From positions 6,076,001-6,140,000 of the forward strand of contig OZ024935.1 of the NCBI GenBank assembly GCA_964017235.1: a stretch of DNA of 64,000 nt, in the 5' to 3' direction. Of the stretch, positions 1 through 11,025 are shown piece by piece. The DNA comes from Sabellastarte sp. h YS-2021 (lineage: Eukaryota; Annelida; Polychaeta; Sabellida; Sabellidae). A program made the position numbers and the translations under genes. How positions within the stretch are numbered: position 1 is the first letter of the stretch; each line of letters begins with the position of its first letter. Below the pieces are notes generated by a model. That model did no database searches, had not been told where the DNA came from, and saw only the letters and a list, made by a program, of their open reading frames with translations.

Positions 1-500
1 AGTTGGATAATTTTTTTATTCAGTTTATCACTCCATTGCCACTCACATGTTTGAATATTTGGCTAGGTCTCACGTTTGTTAGTCTGTGAGTGTGGATGTG
101 GCTTTTTTAAGTTGGGTTTTAGGAGAGAGGAACATGGGTTTTAGTCTGGATCTTGGTTTTTGGGGACATGGGTTTGAGTCCAGATTTTGGTTTTGGGGGT
201 GGTGGATTCGAGTATAGATCTTGGTTTTGTGGGACTTGGGTTTGAGTCCAGATCTTGTTTTTATGGGGGTGGGGGCGTGGGGAGAGTGTGTTTTTTTAAA
301 TTGGGTTTTGTTTGGGGGGTAGAGGTTTTACGTAGATTTCTTAGGAGATTATTTTTTATCAAGGTGATTTTCTTTATTTTTTTTTTTTTTGGTTTTGAGG
401 TGGAAGTTTATTAATATTTGTTTAACATTCACACATTCATTCACACAATTTTTTGTTGTGTACTGTGGGGAGCTTCAAGTGATGAATAAGCTTGACTCGT
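1..500. other. G/T-rich stretch, no gene seen
   Basis: Direct reading shows repeated phrases around ttggttttggggg and gggtttgagtcc on the plus strand, from about 120 to 300. They are imperfect tandem copies of a roughly 50-bp unit. The open frame across 187-414 is low-complexity (Gly, Phe, Val) and comes from this base bias, so I do not call it a gene. Confidence 0.5.
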
Positions 501-814
501 TTGGCCCTTAAAAGAGCTGGGTTTGGTGTGGCTTGTGCAGGCTAATCCGTTGATTTGGGCTGATTCTCACTCTGCTGGCTGGACTGGCTGGGAGGTCTTG
601 ACTGTTCATGATGAGTGAAAGTTGGCACTGGTGACAGTGCTGATTGAAGTTGAGAGGGTGGAAATGGCTGTGGTGTGTCCATCTGTTGATACTGAAGCAC
701 ACTGGGAATAGCGACTGGATGATGCAGAAATGTTGTGCTGACTTTCCTCCTGTTGTGAAGGTGCAACTGAAGGTGGGTTTAAAATTATCTGTCTGGAAGT
801 CCGAGGCTGTTAAT

Positions 815-2575
815 TAGTGGTCCTACGATTCGACGGAAAATCGATTCGACGTCTTTTTAAAAGTTTCAATGTAGAAAATCAATTCTCATTTTAAGAATCG
901 ATTGTGAATCGAAAGTAAGATTTATAAACCACCGAATTTTCCCTTTTTCTACAGATATTTAACATTTTATATTCCTAACATTTGTTTACATTATCTGCCA
1001 TGTTTTTTTCACTGGCATCTACTTCCAGTTGGTTACAACTAAAACTCAAAATTTCTGTACGTATTTAGAAGATCTTTTAATACACTAAACTAAGTTCAAC
1101 CTAAATTAAATTTAACTTTCACTGCTTCATACACAACATGCATACTCCCTATAAATGGGGAAATAACAACCTTGGCCATAAATCAAGTGGAGAGAGATCA
1201 CACTAGTAGTGTGACACTACTGTAATACTTCAGCAGTCTGCCATGAATATTTTTGACAAATTTTGTTGAACAAGAAAACTGAAATGTTTACTACACTGCC
1301 ATACTTAAAATTTTACAGTTACTGTATCTAAGAAATTATAATCATATGAAATGAATAGATCATGAAGATCTGCTTAGAAAGGGAAATTCATGGAATATTG
1401 TTTTCAGGATGAGAGAAATTTAACAGAATAACAGACAAATGCTTTGCAATAACATAAACACACAGAAAGAGTGAGGGGTATCTGACTTCATTGAAGCTGG
1501 TGGGAGATACTTAGCCTTGCCACAGGCATTTATATGTATAAAGAAGGCACAACTGTTTGACTGCATTATAAGTATTTTTCATAATATTCTCACACTTACT
1601 TAGGCTAGCTTGCTGAGGAGACTCCCAGATGAGAAAGGCTTTTGATACAGTGTACATTATGGCAAAAATATTTCACGTTTGCATTATGGTTGAGACAGCC
1701 TGGAAGACCAGGCTAGGAGATATTTTCAGTTTGAAGTAAAATTAGGAAAGAAAAAAGATATGTTTTATAAAAACAGTACACCTGTGTTGCTAACTCAGGA
1801 AAGTTTTAACTCAGGACACCTATGTACTGAAACATATACAAGTGTAAATACACTTGATAAAATAACTGCACCATCCATGTATCAATGATATACAACTATT
1901 TATGTTGTATATATGCTGCTTTGAGAAAATTTTATCATATTATTCCTGAGATAAGAGTCACATTTTCCAGACCCCATCCAACATGCATGTACTTGAGTGA
2001 CAATGCTGAAATACATGTTCACTTGTGCCAAACTGTTTCATTTAATCTAGTATATATTAAAAAACATCAATATTAACCAGAAACAATAAAAGTTACTCTT
2101 CCATTTGATTAATGAAAATAACATGTCTTTGAAAAGTGTCCTGAGTTAAAAATAGAAGGAAAATTTCATGAATACATGTCTGTTTATTGTTTAGTTCCCA
2201 AAGAATCATTTTATTCAGGATAATAATCAGAAGCTGTTTGGCAGTCTCAATGAAAAGGGAGAATGAAAATAAATATTATTTTGTAACTGTTAAAGTCACC
2301 TTAATAAATTATTATATTATTGCTGATACATATACTTGTCGACTCTTCAACCTACTGGTTTCCTAACATACCCCCTTCCCTACCCTAAACTTGAAACAAA
2401 TAACTTGGATTTTTTCACCACTGACCTATTGGAAGACTACTGTAATTATATTTGGTAAAAAAAGAATATTCTGTCTTTCTTACAAAGCAAGCAGAAAAAC
2501 GATTATATACGATAATCGATCGCTCAGAATTACCGATTAATCGATTCTGATTTTTTAGACTGATTCCTAACACTA
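815..2575. mobile_element. Non-autonomous hAT-like DNA transposon, 1.76 kb
   Basis: The element is bounded by a perfect 8-bp direct repeat, CTGTTAAT, at 807-814 and 2576-2583, the duplication length expected of hAT transposons. Its ends are imperfect inverted repeats: TAGTGGTCCTACGATTC on the left and, reversed, TAGTGTTAGGAATC on the right. Both subterminal regions are rich in CGATT/AATCG palindromes. No transposase reading frame is visible. It sits in the MADF pseudogene and itself carries a smaller TTAA-flanked element (1810-2145). Confidence 0.75.
1810..2145. mobile_element. TTAA-target MITE, copy 1
   Basis: Terminal inverted repeats CTCAGGACAC and GTGTCCTGAG are flanked by TTAA on both sides (1806-1809, 2146-2149). 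A TTAA target is typical of piggyBac and Kolobok transposons. The internal sequence matches 52771-53349 over most of its length. It lies inside the hAT-like element, so it either inserted there or was carried by its progenitor. Confidence 0.65.
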
Positions 2576-2766
2576 CTGTTAATTATCTACAACTATGTAA
2601 GAAGTTGGCTGTGCTGATGCTAATGGTTGCTGTACTTTTGTAACAGGCTGACCTGTGGTAGTCTGTTAAGGCTGCACAACTGGAATGGAGACTGATTGAG
2701 TTTCCGGTAAGGTGAGTATGTATTCCCATCCTGCTGTGGCCTGTGATACTTCTGGAAGTTGATATG

Positions 2767-3373
2767 CCCAGTAAACATAACAAACGTTTATAAACGTTTA
2801 GTAAACCTATAAACATTTTTAAACCAAATATAAACCTAAATATTGACAATTATTCAATATTAAGGGTTTATAAACATTTCAGCAACATTAGTTTGGTTTA
2901 TAAACGTTTTTAAACCTTTACAAAGGGTAAAAAATAGCTTAACCTCATTTCAGTTGGGATGATGACATCAGCACCAGCCATTTTGAGAGAAACTGGAGAA
3001 ATATTTCTGTAAGTGTATCTTGCTGTATCACTGTTGTTTGAAGCCATCATTACATTCTAAGTAGATATATAGAAGTATATAATTTGATTATATTATATAC
3101 TTTTATATCTCTACTTACAATATAATGATGGCTTCAAACAACAGTGATACAGCAAGATATAGTAACAGAAATATTTCTCCAGATTTTAGACACATGTATA
3201 AACGTTTATAAACGTTTATGCTATGCTTATGTATAAACGTTAATAAATGTTTATGCTTAAATGTTTATAAACATTTATAGGCATCCGTTTAGGGACCCAT
3301 CATTTTAAAATTTATCTGAACCGTTGATAGTTAGGTTTATAAACGTTTATAAACGTTTGTAATGTTTACTGGG
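2767..3373. mobile_element. 607-bp MITE with CCCAGTAAACAT termini
   Basis: Terminal inverted repeats of about 33 bp begin CCCAGTAAACAT and run into CAAACGTTTATAAACG on both ends, with one mismatch near position 14. The flanking ATG (2764-2766 and 3374-3376) is a 3-bp target duplication. The subterminal zones (2780-2925, 3195-3362) are packed with the palindromic phrase TATAAACGTTTATA. The centre (about 2993-3182) is a long hairpin. Removing the element and one ATG rejoins the MADF reading frame exactly, which confirms both boundaries. The superfamily is uncertain; 3-bp duplications occur in PIF/Harbinger among others. Confidence 0.85.
2993..3182. repeat. Long imperfect hairpin at the MITE core
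   Basis: The left arm runs from ggagaaatatttctg through gtatcttgctgtatcactg to agaagtatataat. It is repeated in reverse complement on the right and ends acagaaatatttctcc. The arms are about 90 bp with few mismatches and almost no loop, so transcripts could fold into a long double strand. Confidence 0.85.
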
Positions 3374-4556
3374 ATGTGGTGTCCTCTTGACTTGTGGTTA
3401 CCTGTGTCTTGCGTTGTTTGACCTTGTACTGTATTTCACTGAGAAGCTTCACTGTCTCGTTCCTGAAGGCTAAAAAGTCCCTTTCTTAAAGATGTTCAAT
3501 CTCGGAGTGGAGATAGTTGCAGAATGACTGTCTTAGACTTGGAGTGGGGTCCTGATATGCACCCAGAAATGTGGAAATCATTGACGTCATCTGCTGGAAC
3601 TGATCTAAGACTGGATCTGCAGACCTGGCAGTCATGACTGGAGGCTTTTGTCGCTTCAGACTGGTGCTCGAAGGCTGATGAGTAATATCTGATGCTGTAC
3701 TGATTTCCATCTCAGATTCTGTGTCCCTGGATGTATCTCAAACTGAAGCTGCGGCTGCAGAAGGCCTTTAGGATGACTTGAATGAAGAAGATTTTGAAAC
3801 TCACTTCCTTCTGATGTGACCTCGTAGAAAACTGAAACTGTCCTTCAGCCAGGTCTGCTCTTCTCAGCTGCTTGTCCTGACTTTGTCTGAGTGAGCTTGC
3901 CATATTTGGTATGTTGAGTGTTGAACCACTTCTTCACAGTCTTGACTGGCAAGTTTCTGGTAGCTGTTAGCTACTCCCAAAGTCTTTCTTTCTTCCCCTT
4001 GTCTTTGAAACTGTCGTTGGTCTTGTCATAAAGTTCTTTGTGCTGTTTAATGAACTCCACAATGGTTCTTCATCTGAATTTCTCAGGAAAATGGACTTCA
4101 TCTGGCGCTGCTTCTGTCTGGATTGAGTTGATTCTACATCTGTATCCATTTGTAGTCTCTTTTCTCCTCTTTCCTGGCTCTCTTCCCTCCTCTCTCTATC
4201 CATCCTCTCTCTGTCCCTCTGTTCCTGTTCTCTCCTCTCATCTCTCTCCCTCCTCCTCCTCTCTATATCTTGAGCTGTATCTCCTAACTCAAACTCTGGG
4301 TGAGTGTCAGTTGGTACTTCAATCTTTCTCCTTCTGCCCCTTCAATTAATCAATTGCACAGCTTGTTTTAAAAACAAAAACTTAAAAAGTAAAAGTGAAA
4401 CCTCACATAACAGATTTCACTCCCAACTAGTCAAGCCTAGCTCAGTACTGAAGCTAATTTCCATAAAATAAAAAAAAACTAAAATCAAAGCTGCACATCA
4501 GTTGTCTCTCGACAAGTCAAAGTCCAAATATGCGCAGATTGTCTACCAACTCGAGT

Positions 4557-4563
4557 TTTTATA
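4557..4563 (-). promoter_or_regulatory. TATA box upstream of the MADF pseudogene
   Basis: On the minus strand GGGTATAAAAACTCGAG precedes the MADF gene by about 200 bp. Sequence downstream of it (GCGCATATT, then GAGAGAC about 53 nt from the TATA) parallels the TATA region at 63847 on the plus strand. No transcript evidence is available. Confidence 0.5.
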
Positions 4564-4569
4564 CCCATA

Positions 4570-5125
4570 GATTTTGAAACCAACAGGCCGTAAGACGCAA
4601 AAATATTGCTGGCCTGTTGGTTACAGTTCCCGACTTGTCTGCTAGTGTTACAGACCTGTCAGTTGTTGTTTACAGCTTGTCTTTTTCAGTTTACAGCCTG
4701 AAGGTTACAATTTTTCCCGACTCTAGGACCCAGTCAGTTAAAGTCAGAAACACCTACAGACAGGCTGGCTAAAGTTACTGACTGTACTGTAACACTTCCC
4801 GCATGGTCAGTAAGTCATCATGTACAGTCTGGAAGTCCATATTTGGGACAAGCCGGATACTTGTTACAGAAAGGCTTGTTTGATTAACCGACAAGCCAGG
4901 AAGTGTAACTGACAGGCCGTTAAGTTAACCGACAGACCTGTTGCCAGGGGCTTGAAATTAGGGTCAGATTCACGGGTCGGCAACGGTTGTAGAAATATCA
5001 AACATGTTGATATTTCACTGACTCTCCCCAACAGGCCGGTAATTTGTAACTGACCCCAACCAACCATGTAAACATTGCTCCTGACTCTCAAAAAATGCAT
5101 GGTTACTGGCCTGTCAGCTCCAGTG
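4570..5125 (-). repeat. Repeat-rich leader of the left MADF element
   Basis: Short phrases built on GACAGGCC and its complement GGCCTGTC recur in both orientations: near 4583, 4611, 4652, 4760, 4910, 4930, 5032 and 5108. Many are coupled to TTAACTGAC or TTACAGAC. A palindrome, AAATATCAAACATGTTGATATTT, stands at about 4992-5015. The block lies upstream of the TATA box at 4557. The same palindrome at the same distance from a TATA box occurs at 63375-63853, reversed. In PIF/Harbinger elements, Myb-like proteins bind repeated subterminal sites; that role here is inference. Confidence 0.55.
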
Positions 5126-5129
5126 GAAC

Positions 5130-5860
5130 ACCTGCATAAAGGACATTAGAATATGTAAAAATGACATTAGACTTAATATGGGAACTGCAAAGTTTTAATA
5201 ACCCGACTATAGTCTGTCTATTGTATAACAATGTTTAATTCCAGAAACTACCCTCAGACATTTTCGGTATATTCAATCACTACACACATAAGAAAAATAG
5301 AATTATTGATGTTTGAAGAAAGCATAGTCCCACATAATTACTGATAGCTAAGTTCTAATTTTTGGTCCCTAATTTTATACTTATCAGTATTAGAAATTAT
5401 ATATTTTGGTGTGACAAGTATAACTTTAAAATAAACATCTTTTCTCCAAAAAAGTTGGAAAAAAGAACAAAAGACTTCAGCTGTTATAAACCAGACTAAA
5501 ACAAAATTCGATAAAGGTTAGAAGTGCGGAAAAATCTGTTTGAATAGCACTATATATCAGGAAAATATGCTTTTTTTAAACTATGACCCTGTGAAAACAA
5601 ACAGGTAAAAAAGTGAAAACGTATGGTATGTAAATAACATTATTATGAACAAACTAAGTTTGAACGCAAACATATGGTTTGCATACTGTGCCAGTGGGTT
5701 GAACCTTCTTGTATATGTTTTCTTAAAGAAATAAAAATAAAAAAGTTCTATGATGGGACGGGACCAGATTAAGTTTAAGTCCTGTCTTCCGAATTAAGTA
5801 TAGGCGTCAGAGTGGTCTGAGTGTGGCTTCAGAAGAGGTGGGGATTTCATGGGTTGTAAG
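5130..5860. other. No gene seen
   Basis: AT-rich sequence without a convincing frame, splice pattern or repeat structure. It separates the left element from the L2-like LINE tail that starts near 5866. Confidence 0.4.
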
Positions 5861-5865
5861 TTCTG

Positions 5866-6335
5866 CACATTCTATCATGCTTTTCCATTATTGGTCTACA
5901 AGTTTATTCATACTGGCACCCCTAAATACTTTGCCCCATATCTATCCATATACCACAATACTTACAATACTAGGCACTGTCAGAGTGTTGCAAATTTCCT
6001 TAATGGTCCAAAGTTTCAACCTAAAATTCACAAGTCCACTAAGCAGTTTGGTTTTAGTTTTGCTTTTGATGCTCCCGGTGTTTGTAATTCACTCCTTGAA
6101 GACATTCGTGCATCACCCACTATTGCCTCCTTTAGAAAGAAGCTCAAAACCTATCTCTACACAAAGGCTTATCCTCCTTAGCTCATTTTCTCTTATGGCT
6201 TCTCTGTGGTGCCGACCTATTTCCGTCCCTGGATTTTGAATTTGGCATATTGTTATTGTTTTGTTGCGACTTAGAGTCCACAACTTAGTAAAGATTAAAT
6301 GCTGTAAAAGTCAAATTAGAATTAGAAAAAACTGG
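5866..6335 (+). mobile_element. L2-like LINE, 3' end fragment
   Basis: Plus-strand translation gives the C-terminal end of an L2/CR1-group reverse transcriptase: LVYKFIHTGTPKYFAPYLS, then KFQPKIHKSTKQFGFSFAFD, then IRASPTIASFRKKLKTYLY. The same phrases occur in the LINE at 24354-25843 (KFQPSIHKSVKQFGHSFAFD; IRASPSLASFRKWLKAHLYT). Both copies end with gttttgttgcg, then a tail of AATTAGA repeats (here 6316-6331), which is the simple-repeat tail used by L2/CR1 LINEs instead of poly(A). It is heavily 5'-truncated. Confidence 0.8.
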
Positions 6336-6526
6336 TCAGCCAATGACTTTTCAGACTCATGCGATGGAAGTGACGCATCAGAGACCCTGTTCTGGACTTT
6401 ATGCAGCTAATGACATAGTTTTCTGGAGTCATGACTATTGTCTGAAATTAATTTGCTGTAATAGTCCGATTTATCCTTGTTTACAAGTGCATTGCACCAA
6501 GCAATCTGACCACGAGATGAGACTGT

Positions 6527-7026
6527 TCAGTGGATTTTTGGCCCTATGCCAAGTTCTCTCAGATTAGCAAATAAGGGATTTTGCCCATCGATAATCATCA
6601 GACATCCAATCCACAGAATCTTTTTTGCCAGTTTACATATGAGAGGTGCATGCCTGTCTAGAACATTGCCTAAATCATGTACATATTGTTCATAAAGATC
6701 AACTACAGCATTAGCAGGGGACTTGATGAAGGAAGTATTTGTGAGATCTGTGTGGAAGTCAGACATGTTGATATGGTAGTACCTTCTATACTGAACTTTA
6801 TAGCAAATTTTGACATCACAACAGTATCCTGATCACTGGGAGATAGAAGAAGGTCTAATTTGTGACCATGCAGATGAGTAGATTAATTGACTGTTTCAGA
6901 TCACACAAATCAAGAAAGGTCATAAATTTACAACCATCACCAACTGGACCATCAACACGAATGTTGAAATCACCACAGATATAATATGAAGATAGGGCAT
7001 TGTATTTAATGCAAAGAAATCACTTT
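6527..7026 (-). mobile_element. L2-like LINE endonuclease, downstream half
   Basis: On the minus strand the frame reads YYICGDFNIRVDGPVGDGCK (around 6990-6930), the GDFN motif of APE-type LINE endonucleases. It continues to TNTSFIKSPANAVVDLYEQY and VLDRHAPLICKLAKK (6740-6620). The order is as in the endonuclease of L2/CR1-group LINEs. It is the continuation of 7722-8203, from which it is separated by the LINE fragment at about 7027-7715. Frameshifts are present. Confidence 0.75.
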
Positions 7027-7715
7027 GTGTGGTTTTCAAACCTAAAAGGTTCAAATTAACTTGTCCTGTAGTGTCTCTTGCTGGGACACCTATTCCAAAC
7101 ATAACTTCTGTGAAATATCTTGGAGTTATTCTGACTGAAAATTTGCGTGATGATGAAGAAATATTGAAACAAACCAGGACTCTATATGCTCAAGGAAATG
7201 TTATGCTAAGAAAATTTGGTTGCTGCTCGACAGAAGTAAAGAAAACTCTATTTCAGAGTTATTTTACAAATGTTTATTGTTGTCCATTGTCCAAAGTTGC
7301 ATATAATAACATAACACATAGACTACTGGGATATCATTACAGAGACAGCGCTAGTGAAATGTTTGTTACAAATAATTTAGACTCTGTAAAAGTATTGTTG
7401 AGAAAGCATATGTACAATTTAAAAGTCCGTATAGAATCTTCTGAGAATGATATTTTGAAAAGCATTTGTGATAGCTTTTATATAAGGAGCTCTGGAGCAA
7501 TAAACAAGTGTTGGCAAACTTCACTATATACACTTGGTTGACATGCATGATATATTTTTTATTGAGGATTTTATGGTCTTTTAGTAGTTTTTTCTTTTTT
7601 CTTTTTTTAGCTACTTTGTATTTATGAACTGTTTTATAATCTACTTTATTATAGTTTTTGTAATTTTTATTTTTACATATGGGCCTTGAGCCTGAAATAA
7701 AATCTATCTCCCCAT
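7027..7715 (+). mobile_element. Second LINE, 5'-truncated, inserted in the first
   Basis: The single open frame (7029-7541) is a LINE reverse-transcriptase C-terminus: VKYLGVILTENLRDDEEILK, then QTRTLYAQGNVMLRKFGCCS, then VAYNNITHRLLGYHYRDSAS and MFVTNNLDSVKVLLRKHMYN. The 3' end carries GGGCCTTGAGCCTGAAATAAA followed by an (ATCT)n tail, an ending I associate with invertebrate LINEs of the jockey/CR1 group. The frame is intact across 170 residues, so this copy looks younger than its host LINE. It is oriented opposite to the LINE it splits. Confidence 0.8.
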
Positions 7716-7721
7716 CTATCT

Positions 7722-8203
7722 ATCTTAATAGATGACATTAAACCAACAGATGACATGAATTCTTCTAGAAAACTAGGTACATGATCCTGGAGAGCGGTAA
7801 ATGCAGGCAAGCAACAATGAATGAAGCCCAATGGACACCACCATATTCTAAAATGACTGATAGAAAAGACATTCAATTTTATGGGGTCTGTAGGAGGATC
7901 TAATGAAAAAACTAGCACTACCACCAATACCTGAAGGACGAGGTCTGTGTGAAGAAATAAAATTAGGAGGAGTTATTGACCGTAAAAATCCAAATCAAAG
8001 GGATGAATATGCGTTTCGGTAAGGCAGAGAAAGTCTAGGTCATTTGAAGCAACCATATTGGCTGCAAGTGAACACTTATTGCTTATGAATTTGGCATTCA
8101 GAACACCGAGTGTGAGAGGACCTGGGTTGAAGGACACATCTCCACCCAGTAGCAGTAACCACAAAAGCCCTCTTTTATTAACCTGGTTGAAAATTTTCAA
8201 CAA
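7722..8203 (-). mobile_element. L2-like LINE endonuclease, N-terminal half
   Basis: The frame from 8203 downward has LLLLGGDVSFNPGPLTLGVL, then LNAKFISNKCSLAANM, then NDLDFLCLTETHIH. These are the GD-NPGP leader and LTETH motif that open the APE-type endonuclease of many LINEs. A frame change follows, then SFLEEFMSSVGLMSS near 7740, where the inserted LINE begins. The protein continues at 7026. Confidence 0.75.
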
Positions 8204-8219
8204 TCTAATCTAATCTACT

Positions 8220-9310
8220 CAAGAACAATACATAATTTATTTTTGCAATTCTTATCAAAGTAGGATATGATGTATTGGATTCCACTCATACCAGTGAGCC
8301 AGTGCAACAGGGCCATAAAGAAGAGTATCTAAAGATAAAACATGACTGGTGGGATTGTTCATAAGTAAGAAGCCCTAAATCTAAGCTCAACAGTGGAGGC
8401 CTCGAGAAAGTTGCAATTTTCGGTCCTGTGGGCGACTCACAGGCAACACCCCACACAATTGATTCGAATTAAACAAAACAAAAACTTACAAGACACAAAT
8501 TAAATTGTTGGTAATACCCAATACTTGATGTAGGACAAATATTAATTAATTATTTAATGAGAATAACAATGATAATAGCTTTCCAGATGGTTGAGAAAAC
8601 CCACTTTTTGAGGAAGTAAGTATAACAGTTAACTGGGGTGAATATAGATGTAAAAACACGATCAAACTAAAAAAACTACATAAAAAGCAATATATGAGAT
8701 AATAATTTCAATAAAATGTACTGAATGTGTATAAAAACAACTGTTATTGTCATGAGATTTCAAAAAGGGTCTCTGTGGTGCATACTAAAATATAAGCCAA
8801 ATATATGTAGTTACATACTTGGTCCCCCTTGGTACGGGTGTGTATTGTATCAATTGATGATTGAAATATGTGCCTGTATCACAATAAAGATGTGCATTTC
8901 TTAGTAATTGAATAGTTATACCTGCATTGTGGCACTGAATGAGAGGATCCATGTGTCAAATGCAGCCATATATCATGGTACATGAAACACTGTTAGTGTG
9001 TATTATTCGTAATTAATTGAAGGTTTATCCCTGCACTGTGGCAGTGAATAAGAATATTCTTGTGTCAATGATGTCATATTATTGTGGCACATGTATATCA
9101 CCCTGAAAATAGGTTGGCATCTGGTTGCAAAATGTAAAGTTAACAACATAACTATTGGGTGTATAAAATGACTTACATATGTCAATATAACATACAGTTT
9201 AAAGTAATATAATGCTTATCCTGGCTTTGTGGCACCAATTAAGAAGTTTCCTTGTCAAAGATGGTCATAAGTTATGGCATATGTATATCACTGATAATAA
9301 TTTATATTAA
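8220..9310. repeat. Intergenic stretch with three degenerate repeat copies
   Basis: No gene is evident. Three imperfect copies of an about 75-bp phrase (CTGCATTGTGGCACTGAAT ... GTGTCAAATG ... ATCATGGTACATG) lie at about 8925-9000, 9020-9105 and 9215-9290. They are spaced unevenly, which suggests an old, diverging tandem repeat. Confidence 0.5.
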
Positions 9311-9319
9311 AAACTACAT

Positions 9320-10440
9320 GGGTCAAAAGACTTTGGGATAATGATGGTGCAAAATGGGCACAAATAATAGATTCCAGTGTTTTTTCCTTAAGATAAGTTA
9401 CTACTACTAAGCCCTTCAGGGCATAAAATGTTTATCAACAAAGTAACAAACCCATTCTGGAAAGACATTTTATTATCTTGGAGTAAGATTAATGAAAATA
9501 TAACATTAAAAACTTTCAAGATTTCATTACAGTCTTTTTCTGGTACACTCCTAAAATTGGCACTGAATCATTCTTCCTCCCCATTAGGTACAAGGCTGGA
9601 ATCTTCTGCACAGCAGACATCATGTATAGTACAGGAATCCTTTCAAAAATCACTCAAAAAATCAAAAAGTTGGAAAACTCACTACAAACATAAAGGATAT
9701 ATATTGCCCTCGTTCAATCATTCCAAAACAGATAGAATGTTTACATACAGCAAAAAAATGCACAAAGACCGTTTACTGCTCTCAGCTTAATGGTAGTAGT
9801 TTATGGGAGGATTATGGCCAAATAAAGTTTAAATGGGACAAAGTTTTGAAAAACAACATTAGTCTAGAGGATTGGAAAGGTGTCTATCAAATTTGCTTCA
9901 TCTCAAAAGATGATAATAACATAAAATGGTTCCAATATAGGGTTATAAACATGTTATTGGGCACAAGACAATATCAGTTTAAAACTAAAATACTTGAAAA
10001 CCCAATGTGTGGATATTGTAACTTAATAATAAAACATCTATTCTGTGAATGTGCTCCATTACTTCTTTTTGGAATGAACTAAGAAATCATGTTCACCATA
10101 AGTTAAACCTGAGATTGACCTGAAAACCTGTTAATATATTTTTGGGTCACCTTAAAACTGATTTAGATCTTTTTGCAAAATCCTATACCTAATTGCAAAG
10201 AAATATATTTTTCTATGCTCAAAGACCAACAAAAAGCCCTATTTTCTAGGGCTACTAAAAAGTTAGGGACCAATAACTCGCTGCTACTTTAAACCTCATT
10301 GCAATTCAATTTGAAAGAAATTGCCGAAAAGTAAAACTTCTGATCGAGAATTTATGTGTACCAAATGATGCAGAGACAAACAGAAGACAATAGACTAATA
10401 TTTTTCAGCCCTGCTGTATTAAATAATAGTAGAAGTCACA
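9320..10440 (+). mobile_element. Tx1/L1-like LINE, C-terminal fragment
   Basis: Three consecutive frame segments read as the C-terminal region of an L1/Tx1-clade reverse transcriptase. WDNDGAKWAQIID is at about 9327. TNPFWKDILLSWSKINEN lies in the frame at 9428-9790. NNIKWFQYRVINMLLGTRQY and HLFCEC lie in the frame at 9846-10082. Downstream, out of frame, come GHLKTDLDLF and a final basic region to about 10390. The WFQYR and C-x2-C...HLF-C patterns are typical of that clade. Frame changes at about 9787 and 10070 make it non-functional. Confidence 0.7.
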
Positions 10441-10599
10441 CATGAATACCACACTGTTATGTATAACATTTTTTTATTTTTTTTTTTCATACTACATACA
10501 TGGTTGCACCTGTACATGTGCCTGATGGGGGATTGGCTGTCTTCGCCCCTCCAGGTGCACTTACATAATGTTTAGCTCATAGCTGACTTTTTTCAACTC

Positions 10600-10900
10600 T
10601 GGAGGAATGAAAAAGATGCTATGATTTCATGTCCCTCTGGCAACTGAAGCAGGAACTAGGCCATGTGACGAGTGGATGGAAGTGTACCAGTCCTGCCGGA
10701 AGTAAAACTCTGTTTCTGGAGTTTAGCAGGACTGGCTGGTGCTGGAGTATAGCTATCACCTGGTAGGTAAGATATTAATAAATAAAAATTTAATTTACCA
10801 ATTAAATTTGCAATTTTATTTCATAAAAATGTAATATACCTTACCTCACCATGAAAACACTTGGGTTGAATGCCCACATGTAAGGATGGTGGGAAAAAGA
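10600..10900. mobile_element. DIRS-like terminal fragment
   Basis: The phrase aaaatgtaatatacc...tacc...atgaaaacacttgggtt at 10827-10866 recurs at about 44168-44205 and, reversed, at about 46428-46470. In those places it borders a DIRS-like tyrosine-recombinase element. Here it stands alone, so this is probably a remnant end. No frame is visible. Confidence 0.45.
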
Positions 10901-11025
10901 CAGACTCAGGAAAACAAGCCATGGTTGAAGTGCATTTGCATAAAACCAGTTGCATAAAACCAAAACCTCTGTGTTGAAGGTGTTAATTAAATAAGTGAAA
11001 AGTGAACTACTTATTATCTTCAGCA

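Larger units (their letters stand above)
542..4345 (-). pseudogene. MADF-domain (Myb/SANT-like) protein gene, decayed and interrupted twice
   Basis: Read on the minus strand, a charged Arg/Glu-rich N-terminus (about 4320-4140) leads into a MADF-like domain at about 4090-3890. Recognisable pieces are NSDEEPLVEFIKQHKELYDK, a GRKK/GKKE turn and LPVKTVKKWFNTQ, but they lie in different frames, so at least two frameshifts separate them. The next block (3710-3376) has a BESS-like acidic and hydrophobic stretch ending NYLHSEIEHL, then an in-frame TAA, then ERDFLAFRNETVKLLSEIQ. The protein resumes at 2766 with YQLPEVSQATAGWEYILTLP and continues past another TAA to SYIVVDN near 2584. A Pro/Gln/Ser-rich tail lies at 806-542 with one more frame change. 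The gaps are filled by a MITE (2767-3373) and a hAT-like element (815-2575). MADF proteins bind DNA and also occur as the second protein of PIF/Harbinger transposons. Whether this was a transposon or a host gene is not settled. Confidence 0.7.

Noticed and set aside
187-414. Plus-strand frame of 75 codons
   Set aside because: Composition is only Gly, Phe, Val and Leu from a G/T-rich repeat; no motif or codon signal.
4038-4349. Plus-strand frame of 103 codons rich in Ser/Leu/Pro
   Set aside because: It is the antisense shadow of the Arg/Glu-rich N-terminus of the minus-strand MADF gene.
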